Source: Acidobacteriota bacterium (GTDB lineage Bacteria; Acidobacteriota; Holophagae; Acanthopleuribacterales; Acanthopleuribacteraceae). Taken from it: a DNA stretch of 51,352 nucleotides. Positions 34,025 to 41,578 of the stretch are shown in pieces (position 1 is the stretch's first letter; each line of letters opens with the position of its first letter). A program made the position numbers and the translations under genes. The DNA is taken from assembly GCA_030066195.1 (NCBI GenBank), contig JASJCB010000077.1:1-51352 (forward strand), read 5' to 3'. Under the pieces are notes generated by a model that was not told the origin of the DNA, did no database searches, and saw nothing but the letters and a program-made list of their open reading frames with translations.

Positions 34025-34148
34025 TCGGCCCTTAGAATTTACCTTTGCAACTTAGTTCACGATATTTAACACGCTTAAGCAGGCCGAAACCCGGTATCTG
34101 TAACCGCCGGCAGGCCAATTGCCGATAACCCCTTGCGAAATCTGAGAT

Positions 34149-35831
34149 ATGAGGTATAACTTGAGGCAGCAAGCGCATTGGAAACCATGGAAGCTGGAGG
34201 TCCCCTGGATCGATCATATGGATGAAAACCAACTGCAAACCATTCCCCCGCCCGACTCCGGCGAGCCTCTGGCCGGAGGCGAGATCCCCGTACTGACGAT
34301 TGCCTGCCATCCCGACCTCAGCCGTATCGGAGAACGCGCCGCGCTTTTTCTACTGGCTTCCGGCAAGACCGAGCCGGTTTCACGCAACGAGCCCCTGTTC
34401 CAACCGCCCGACGGCGGTGACCGCCGCGCCATTTCCAGCCCCAACGTCAGCCGCAAACCCTTCCGCCTGGTCCCGTCCCGCGAGGGCGGCATCACCCTGT
34501 TTCCCGGCGACAGCAAATCGCTGCTGGAACTGGAAGACGACGCCGTCGATCTGCCGCGCGATATCGAAAACGAGAACCTGTCGGCCGGCGCCATCTTGGA
34601 ATTGAATCGCCGCGTGGTCCTGCTGCTGCACATGCTGTCCCCTCACGCCCAACCCAGGCTGCCGATCCACGGTTTCGTGGGGCACAGCTTCACCATGGTG
34701 CGCGTTCGCGAGGAAATCGAACGCATTGCCGATCTGGAGATGCCGGTGCTCATCCGGGGCGAATCGGGCACCGGTAAAGAACTGGCGGCCAGGGCCATTC
34801 ATTCGGCAAGCCCCAGACGTGGTAAGGAACTGGTCTGCGTCAACCTGGGCGCCATCCCGCCCAACCTGGCCGCTGCCGAATTATTCGGCGCGCAACGCGG
34901 GGCCTTTACCGGCGCCACCAAGGACCGGCCCGGCTTCTTCCGGGCGGCGGACGGCGGCACCCTGTTCCTGGATGAAATCGGCGAGGCCCCGCCCGAGGTC
35001 CAGGTCATGCTGCTGCGCGTTTTGGAAACGGGTGAAATCTACCCCGTAGGCTCCCAGAAACCCTACAAGGTGGACGTGCGCGTGATTGCCGCCACCGACT
35101 CCGATCTGGAAACCCGCTGTATCGACGGCGCCTTCAAGACGCCCCTGCTCCACCGACTGTCCAGCTACGAACTGTGGCTGCCGCCGCTGCGCGAACGCCG
35201 CGAGGACATTCCCCGCCTCTTCCTACATTTTGCGGACGAGGCCTTGAGGGAATTGGGCGACAGCCTGCGCAACTACCTGGGCCATCGCGAGAAACCCTGG
35301 ATCTCGACCAAACTGATGACCCGCCTGTTGCGCTACTCGTGGCCAGGGAACGTCAGGCAACTGCGCAACGTGGTCAAGCAATTGATCGTCAGCAACCGGG
35401 GCCACGACCGGCTGGAACTTTCCGCCCGCTTGGAACAACTGTTCCACTGGTCGCCCATGCATGACACCCAAGAACCGGAAAACCTTTCGGACGACACAGC
35501 GCCCACCAATCCGTCGACCCCTTCCCCGACCACCGGCGCCCCGGTGAAAAAACGAAAACCCGGCGATGTTACGGAAGCGGAACTTCGCGAGGCCATGGCC
35601 CGCAACAAATGGGAACCGGCCGCCGCGGCGCGCACCCTCAATATCACCCGCGCCTCGGTCTACGTGATCATGAAGAAATTCCACCTGCCCATGGTCGAGG
35701 ACCTGACCGACGCCGGCATCCAAGAAACGCTAAAAAACCACGCGGGCGATGTCGACGCCGCCGCCATGGAGCTATGCGTCTCCGCAAGGGGCTTGCGCCG
35801 CCGCTTGAAAAAAATCATGCCGGAGAATTGA
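34149..35831 (+). CDS. sigma-54-dependent activator with FHA-like N-terminus
   Basis: 560 residues. About 45-165 resembles an FHA domain (DRRAISSPNVSRKPFRLVPS, then FPGDSKSLLELEDDAVDL). The AAA+ domain has Walker A GESGTGKE (204-211), an intact GAFTGA loop (251-256) that contacts sigma-54, GGTLFLDEIGE and arginine finger region RLSSYELWLPPLRERREDIP. A Fis-like helix-turn-helix follows (TEAELREAMARNKWEPAAAARTLNITRASVYV), and a second one is possible at the end. No REC domain, so input may be phospho-Ser/Thr binding through FHA. The start is not certain: ATG 34218 is the alternative. It lies next to the repeat-peptide gene with its sigma-54 promoter, and is likely its regulator. Confidence 0.92.
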   Translation: MRYNLRQQAHWKPWKLEVPWIDHMDENQLQTIPPPDSGEPLAGGEIPVLTIACHPDLSRIGERAALFLLASGKTEPVSRNEPLFQPPDGGDRRAISSPNVSRKPFRLVPSREGGITLFPGDSKSLLELEDDAVDLPRDIENENLSAGAILELNRRVVLLLHMLSPHAQPRLPIHGFVGHSFTMVRVREEIERIADLEMPVLIRGESGTGKELAARAIHSASPRRGKELVCVNLGAIPPNLAAAELFGAQRGAFTGATKDRPGFFRAADGGTLFLDEIGEAPPEVQVMLLRVLETGEIYPVGSQKPYKVDVRVIAATDSDLETRCIDGAFKTPLLHRLSSYELWLPPLRERREDIPRLFLHFADEALRELGDSLRNYLGHREKPWISTKLMTRLLRYSWPGNVRQLRNVVKQLIVSNRGHDRLELSARLEQLFHWSPMHDTQEPENLSDDTAPTNPSTPSPTTGAPVKKRKPGDVTEAELREAMARNKWEPAAAARTLNITRASVYVIMKKFHLPMVEDLTDAGIQETLKNHAGDVDAAAMELCVSARGLRRRLKKIMPEN

Positions 35832-35858
35832 GATCGTCTCCGACGCATACGGTGTGCA

Positions 35859-36036
35859 TGCAAGCCAAGAATCGCCCTCCGGGCGAGACGAGGCGAAAAC
35901 CCCTGGGCGCGCACGCTTCCAGCGTGCCTGCAAGCCGAGAATCGCCCTCCGGGCGAGGCGAGGCGAAAACCCCTGGGCGCGCACGCTTCCAGCGTGCATG
36001 CAAGCCGAGAATCGCCCTCCGGGCGAGGCGAGGCGA
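35859..36036. repeat. 70-bp tandem repeats with hairpin cores
   Basis: Units start at 35859, 35929 and 35999; the last is truncated. Each has AGAATCGCCCTCCGGGCGAG, CCCTGGGCGCGC and the hairpin GCACGC-TTCCA-GCGTGC. Related sequences recur at about 36104-36130 and, inverted, at about 41460-41487, so this is a dispersed family. Between the sigma-54 activator and the TIR-STAND gene no other feature was seen. Confidence 0.75.
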
Positions 36037-36143
36037 ATCGCCGGCCCAAACTTATAAGCAACATTTTACCAAACCATTAGCCCACGTATATCCCAGCGAA
36101 GAGCACGCAGGATGCGTGCGCGCCCAGGGGGGAATCCGCAATG

Positions 36144-38873
36144 CTACGTGGTGGTTTCACCCAACCCGCTCCCCGCTTCAAACTCCGCCAGATCTTTTTC
36201 CATATCATCCGTGGGAATCCCCAACGCCTTACGAATCTCAAACGCGCGTCGTAGAAGGTCGATTGCCCCGGCTGCATCCCCTTGCTTTGCCAAAATTCCG
36301 CCCTGATTCCAAAAGCTGATCCCCAGGCCGGCGCGATTGCCCAATTCCTCGTTAATCCCCTGCTCTTTCTTGTGCAGCGCCATCGCCTCTTCCAACTTTC
36401 CCCAATCACTCAAGATCAATGCCTGGTTTGCGTAACTTCGCGCCAATTGACCTTGGTCCCCTAACTCGGTTGCAATCGCCTGCTCTTTCTTGTGCAGCGC
36501 CATCGCCTCTTCCAACTTTCCCCAAGCTTTCAAGATCAATGCCTGGTTTCCGTAACTTCGCGCCAGGCCGGCGCGATTGCCCAATTCCTCCTTATGCGCC
36601 TGCTCTTTCTCGTGCAGCGCCATCGCCTCTTCCAACTTTCCCCAATCGCTCAAGATCAAGGCCTGGTTTGCGTAACTCGTCGCCAGACCGGCGCGATTGC
36701 CCAATGCCTCCTCAAGCGCCTGCTCTTTCTTGTGCAGCGCCATCGCCTCTTCCAACTTTCCCCAAGCTCTCAAGATTAATGCCTGGTTTCCGTAAATAGT
36801 GGCCAGGCCGGCGCGATCGTCCAATGCCTCGTAAATCGCCTGCCCTTTCTTGTGCAGCGCCATCGCCTCTTCCAACTTTCCCCAATCAGACAAGATCACT
36901 GCCTGGTTACCGTAACTTCGCGCCAGGCCGGCGCGATTGCCCAATGCCTCATTCAGCGCCTGATCTTTCTTGTGCAGCGCCATCGCCTCTTTCAACTTTC
37001 CCCAAGCTTCCAAGATCAAGGCCTGGTTTGCGTAACTTCGCGCCAGGCCGGCTCGATCGCCCAATGCCTCCTTGAGCGCCTTACTTTTCTTGTGTAGCGC
37101 CATCGCCTCTTCCAACTTCCCCCAACCTTCTAAAATCAATGCCTGGTTGTTATAGCAATAAGCCCTGGTGCCTCGATCATCGGGAAAGCAGTTAATTGTC
37201 CGCTCAGAAACAGTGAGATACGTTTCGCCATGACCACGCCATTTGCAATACTCTCCAAATGTCCAATAGACCCAACATTTCAGCCTGACATCCTCCCTAC
37301 ATGCCAAACGCCTGACAGCCTCCTCTGCCTGGGGCAGCCAGCGATCTTTTAGTGTGAAGTGGGTTTGGTCCATCTTTTCGGTATAGACCTGCTGGACCAA
37401 TGAGAGGAAGCGTTCGGATAATTCGGGATCTTCTTCCCGGTTTTGCACCACCTCTCTCACGAGCACATGTAACTCGAATGCTTTTTCCTCACCCTCCACC
37501 GAGTCGCACCAGGACCAGGAACACAATTCCTCAAGCAGCATTTCCAAATGATCCGCATCGGCGCCATGCAGGCGTTGGAGGAAGCTCAGCGGAACCGGCC
37601 CTGGGGCGCATTGGGCCAGCAAACGTAACACTTCTTTGGCCTTCTCGTCTTCGAAATAGGGGTCGGTAAGGTTGAAGACCGCTTCCAGGGTGCGCAGGTC
37701 GCTTAGCTTTTGATTGTTGTCCAGTCGAGATAAAGCTTCCTCACGGATACGCTCGGCGGACCACCTGGGCGGGAAGATCATCAGGTTCAAAGCCAGGCGT
37801 AAGGCGATTGGCATGAATCCCAAGCGTTCGGCCAGGGCCAGGTAATCGGCTTCCTGTTCGGTGCGGTAATCCTCGTCCAAGACCTCGCGGAACAGCTCCA
37901 AAGCCTCATCTGGATGAAAGGCTTCCAGGTGAATGCTGGTGATGGGCACATCACGCCGCTGCATTTTCAGGGCCTTGCCGATCTCCCGGTTACGGGTAGT
38001 GATGATGAAACAGGAAGGGCCCTCATCGGGCAGCAACCATTGGGCTGCGTCGCGGTCGGTCAGGTTGTCCAGCAGGATTAGCGCGTAGCGGTCTTGCAAC
38101 ATACGGCTGATGTGTTGTTGGGCTTCCCGCTCATCCTTGGCCTCATCCATCTCCAGGTTCAGGCGGCGAGCCATTTGCCCGGCAAATGCCGACGGGGTGG
38201 TGCGAGTCATGTCGAATTCGTAACATCCGTCGGGGAAACGATCACGACAGAGGTTGCGGGCCTGTCTGGCCAGGGTGGTTTTGCCCACCCCGCCCGCGCC
38301 GTCCAGTTGGAATAGTCGGCCCGTAACCGTTTGCACCGAGCCCGGCTTTTGAAAGCCGTCTATCAGAGTTTGCAGCTCCCGCTCGCGCCCTACGAACAGT
38401 TGTTTCGATTTGGGTTGCGGCGTTTGATCCGTTGGTGATGGTTCGCCGCTGGGTTGCTCCTTTTCAGCGGCGCCAATTTGATTGAGCACGCGCTTCAACT
38501 CGGTTTCGTGACTCGCGGGATCACGGAAATCCGCCCAGGTGAAAATCTCCAAATGCTCGGGGAGTTCACAATCTTGGTACATAAGCGGCAGCATTTTTTT
38601 CTTCAAGCCTGTCGGGTCTTTTGTTTGCAACAGCAGCGCCTCGAAATGAGTCCACTGACTTTCGACCCAATTGGGAGAGCAAATAGCCAGAGTATGTCGG
38701 CTGTTGCGAATCGAATCGGTGATGTTTTGGAAAACGGCTTTGCCGATTTCAAAATCCCTGTAATCGATACAGACCTTCAGTCCGGCGTCTTCCAAACGAG
38801 GCAATAGCCAGTCCCGGACCCAGGTATCCTTATGGCTGTAGCTGATGAAGACATCGTAAAAACAATTGGTCAT
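36144..38873 (-). CDS. TIR-NB-ARC-TPR STAND protein
   Basis: 909 residues. TIR (1-135): YDVFISYSHKDTWVRDWLLP, and the SQWTHFEAL stretch with the candidate catalytic Glu78 of NADase-type TIRs. STAND ATPase (about 155-430): VGRERELQTLIDG, P-loop GAGGVGKTT (192-200), Walker B LILLDN, FIITTRN and a GxP motif in LGFMPIALRLA. From about residue 610 there are roughly seven almost identical 40-residue TPR units with core WGKLEEAMALHKK, RAGLARSYGNQALIL. Related proteins in bacteria act as innate immune sensors that trigger NAD depletion or cell death. Here it has no obvious partner gene. The TPRs are probably kept similar by recombination. GGAG precedes the start. Confidence 0.92.
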   Translation of the reverse strand: MTNCFYDVFISYSHKDTWVRDWLLPRLEDAGLKVCIDYRDFEIGKAVFQNITDSIRNSRHTLAICSPNWVESQWTHFEALLLQTKDPTGLKKKMLPLMYQDCELPEHLEIFTWADFRDPASHETELKRVLNQIGAAEKEQPSGEPSPTDQTPQPKSKQLFVGRERELQTLIDGFQKPGSVQTVTGRLFQLDGAGGVGKTTLARQARNLCRDRFPDGCYEFDMTRTTPSAFAGQMARRLNLEMDEAKDEREAQQHISRMLQDRYALILLDNLTDRDAAQWLLPDEGPSCFIITTRNREIGKALKMQRRDVPITSIHLEAFHPDEALELFREVLDEDYRTEQEADYLALAERLGFMPIALRLALNLMIFPPRWSAERIREEALSRLDNNQKLSDLRTLEAVFNLTDPYFEDEKAKEVLRLLAQCAPGPVPLSFLQRLHGADADHLEMLLEELCSWSWCDSVEGEEKAFELHVLVREVVQNREEDPELSERFLSLVQQVYTEKMDQTHFTLKDRWLPQAEEAVRRLACREDVRLKCWVYWTFGEYCKWRGHGETYLTVSERTINCFPDDRGTRAYCYNNQALILEGWGKLEEAMALHKKSKALKEALGDRAGLARSYANQALILEAWGKLKEAMALHKKDQALNEALGNRAGLARSYGNQAVILSDWGKLEEAMALHKKGQAIYEALDDRAGLATIYGNQALILRAWGKLEEAMALHKKEQALEEALGNRAGLATSYANQALILSDWGKLEEAMALHEKEQAHKEELGNRAGLARSYGNQALILKAWGKLEEAMALHKKEQAIATELGDQGQLARSYANQALILSDWGKLEEAMALHKKEQGINEELGNRAGLGISFWNQGGILAKQGDAAGAIDLLRRAFEIRKALGIPTDDMEKDLAEFEAGSGLGETTT

Positions 38874-39040
38874 GGGCAGGCTCCGGTTGGATCGTGTATA
38901 GCTTATCGGAGCAGGAGAGGGTTGTCTATCGATTCATGATGGGAACCGCCGGTGTGGGCGGTGCGACCTTGTCATCAGGCGGCTTGAATTTCCGACCGAC
39001 AATCAAAAAAGGGTCTACAAGTCATTACCAAACATGTATT

Positions 39041-39403
39041 TACCCCGAAGGGGTTGGGTACCACCAGCCCCAGGTTGGTCGTGATGACACCGTCATCGCG
39101 GCCTACCTGGGGTGACAGGATCATGATTTACCCCGAAGGGGTTGGGTACCACCAGCCCCAGGTTGGCTGACAAGACCCCGTCTTGGCTGCCTACCTGGGG
39201 TAATGGGGCCCATATCCAAACCTACCCCGAAGGGGTTGTGTACATTGTTGGGATAAAAAACGCCTCCGGTTCCGCCCATTCCAACCACGTACACAACCCC
39301 TTCGGGGTAGGGCTGAATATCGGACCTATTACCCCAGGTAGGCCGCGATGACGGTGTCATCACGACCAACCTGGGGCTGGTGGTACATAACCCCTTCGGG
39401 GTA
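39041..39403. repeat. nested palindrome array with ACCCCGAAGGGGT motif
   Basis: Arms 39041-39113 and 39331-39403 are 73-base inverted repeats differing at only about two positions. A second direct copy of the left arm, with a different central stem, lies at 39129-39202. A third unit (39222-39309) is a hairpin with perfectly paired ends. Each contains ACCCCGAAGGGGT; the arm hairpins include CCCCAGGT and GATGAC-ACC-GTCATC. No transposase or integrase is close. The interval 38874-39439 has no supported gene. Confidence 0.8.
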
Positions 39404-39439
39404 GGAAAGCCCAACCGGCCTGAGCGGCGGACGCGCCGC

Positions 39440-40498
39440 CTATTCGGGAATGGCCGGATTGCGCCAGAGGAAGTTGGCGTCGGGCTTGTCGAAGAGCAGG
39501 CCCAACACCAGCAACGGTTGGTCCGCGGAGATTTCGAAGACGCTGTCGGGCGTGGTCTCGAATCCGCTGTTCAACCGGTAGAGGCCCTTTTGCGAGGGCA
39601 TGAGCTGCGCCTCGCCGCCGAAGCTGACGGCCGTGGGGCCGTCGATCAGGGCGCCGTCGAAAGCGCGCTGGGTCACGGTCACCGTGGTAGGCGCGTAACC
39701 CATGTTCAGCACGGCCAGGCCCCCGTTCACCGCGTCCCAGTTGCCCGGGTAGAGCGTCCACTTCAAGGCGGGTTCGCTGGTTTCGATGATATGTCCGGGC
39801 GCGCCGCCCCGGCGGTTGGCGTAGGCCGGCATGACCACCAGGTTCGTGTTGTCGGCCACCCGCACGTGCGAAATGCTTTCCTGTTGGAAGAAGGCGTTCG
39901 GCTCAGCGCGGTAACTGCTGTCCGCAACCTCGTCGAAGGCGCTGCTCAGCAGAAAGACGGCCTTGCCGTTGGAATTCAGCGCGGCCAGGGCCTCGGGCCG
40001 GCGTTCGGCAACCACATTGCCCGCGGCGTCCAATTGCTCGATGAGCACGCCGGTGACCGCATCACCGGCATTCACCACGGCGATGCCGTCCCATGTGAAC
40101 GCCTTCTTGCCCGGAAGTAACCGCCATGCAGTCGCGGTGGTGGTCACGGCCGGCGCATAGGAGGGACCGGACCCTTCCTTGCGCGACTGGTAGACGGTGG
40201 TGACGCGAAACCCGTCGCCCCGACTGACGAGATGTGTGGCGGCCACGCCGGGAAAAGCCTCGACGGGGGTCAAGATTTGGATCGCACCGGGATCGACCGT
40301 GACGGAAGTTTCGCCGGTTTGGGTTCCGGTGTCGTCATAAGCGGTGAACTGAACCGAGGCGGCATCGTCCGTGGTATTTTTCAGAAGCAGGTGCACCCGG
40401 AATGCGCTGTCCGGCGGCGGCAGGTGACAGTGCCGGTCTTGTGCAACGGCTGAAGCGGCAGCAAAGATCAGGCAGCAAACAAAGAAAGAACGCGGCAT
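39440..40498 (-). CDS. secreted protein, unknown, Ig-like composition
   Basis: 352 residues with a signal peptide (MPRSFFVCCLIFAAASAVAQ). The rest is beta-rich, with HLLLKNTTDDAASVQFTAYDD, AVVNAGDAVTGVLIEQLD and LAVLNMGYAPTTVTVTQRA, a repeating pattern of roughly 100-residue units of Ig-like or hepatocyte-surface type with no catalytic motif. It is probably extracytoplasmic. I do not recognise a named family. It is bracketed by repeat-rich intergenic DNA on both sides and stands alone. Confidence 0.7.
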   Translation of the reverse strand: MPRSFFVCCLIFAAASAVAQDRHCHLPPPDSAFRVHLLLKNTTDDAASVQFTAYDDTGTQTGETSVTVDPGAIQILTPVEAFPGVAATHLVSRGDGFRVTTVYQSRKEGSGPSYAPAVTTTATAWRLLPGKKAFTWDGIAVVNAGDAVTGVLIEQLDAAGNVVAERRPEALAALNSNGKAVFLLSSAFDEVADSSYRAEPNAFFQQESISHVRVADNTNLVVMPAYANRRGGAPGHIIETSEPALKWTLYPGNWDAVNGGLAVLNMGYAPTTVTVTQRAFDGALIDGPTAVSFGGEAQLMPSQKGLYRLNSGFETTPDSVFEISADQPLLVLGLLFDKPDANFLWRNPAIPE

Positions 40499-40629
40499 AA
40501 AAAAGAGCTCACACCGCGCCGTTGTTCCGGGCGAACGACGCCCCTCCTACCGTCCTCCGCCCACCGGGGCAACGCTTCTATAAGTTCATGACCCACCGAT
40601 AGCAACAGAATCTATGAAGGATCAAGCTC

Positions 40630-40825
40630 AAACTATGAGGTCTTCCCGGGAGCGCCGGCGTCCCGCCGGCTGCAAGCGATGTGACGAAGGAACGAGCGCG
40701 AATTGCAATGAGCTTTCGGAACCAACGATTTCACACGGGAGAGCGAACCGCCTAATTTCGCCATGGCGAAATGAACGGCTTGCGGCCGGCGGGACGCCGG
40801 CGCTCCCGGGAAGACCTCATAGTTT
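40630..40825. mobile_element. MITE-like element with 47-bp terminal inverted repeats
   Basis: The sequences at 40630-40676 and 40779-40825 are inverted copies with one mismatch (AAACTATGAGGTCTTCCCGG and GC-rich continuation). They enclose about 100 bases that carry an 18-base palindrome (40755-40772, ATTTCGCCATGGCGAAAT). No ORF is inside. Size and shape suggest a non-autonomous element, but target-site duplication is not evident and the transposase is not here. Confidence 0.6.
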
Positions 40826-41051
40826 GGTCTTGCAACCTTTTTGCTTCGATTGCAGCCGGTGGGGTATGGGCTTTTCGCACCCGGGTTTACGACCTTGTCA
40901 TCGGGTTGTTTTTCTTCGGGCGGATCGGCGAGGTTTTTATGCTTTGGACCCGAAACAACACGATTTTTTGGTTTGACAACCAGATACAGCCGAATACGGA
41001 ATCTTTGAGAATGTGGGGCTCACTTTGTTGCCTGATTGGTTGATTCTCGAC

Positions 41052-41387
41052 GTCCGGGATCGAGGAATGTGTTCTGATTTCTCGATTCAAAAAGTCGGAG
41101 AGCAAAGAATCAGTCCTCATTCTTTGCGCACCGAAAGTTCAGGGTCATAGAATCAGTTTTGGTTTTTTGCTCCCGAAAAGTCCGAGTCAAGGAACGACAA
41201 CTGATTTCTTTCACATTACTTTTCAGTGCGCAAAGAATCGGATCTCATTCTTTGCCCCGGATTTTTACGGGTCGAGGAATGAGGACTGATTCTTTGCTCC
41301 TGACTTTTCCGGGTCGAGGAATGAGAACGGGTTCTTTGATGCCGGCTTTTCCGACACGACCAATGACAACCCCGACAAAGCATCTCG
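41052..41387. repeat. degenerate 42-bp tandem repeat, about 8 units
   Basis: Units in register from about 41052 at 42-base steps to 41346. Conserved blocks are TTTTCCGGGTCGAGGAATGAG and TGATTCTTTGC. The last two or three units are most alike, and older units diverge. The unit is a multiple of three, so an ORF with 14-residue repeats spans it, but no start signal or family supports translation. Confidence 0.7.
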
Positions 41388-41578
41388 CCACGCCGGATGA
41401 CAATCAAATTCCAACTTAAAGCACGATTCGCGCTTGCTCCTGCGTCGCTTCGCTTGAGATGCACGCTGGAAGCGTGCGCGCCCAGGGTGCTTGCAACTAA
41501 GTAACGCCGGTCCGCGACTTCATTTAGGTTCCCAACTTTAAGTTGATGGACCATATATCTACGGTAGGAAAGGGGTTG

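Noticed and set aside
36419..37097. Plus-strand repeat ORFs opposite the TPR region
   Set aside because: Mirror frames of the 120-bp TPR repeats; no own evidence.
39041..39403. Integron attC sites
   Set aside because: Some GTT and AAC-type ends are present, but there is no integrase and no cassette gene order, and the arms form long inverted copies.
41159..41419. 86-residue ORF with 14-residue repeats
   Set aside because: It only reflects the 42-bp DNA array; the units are diverged without protein-level conservation.
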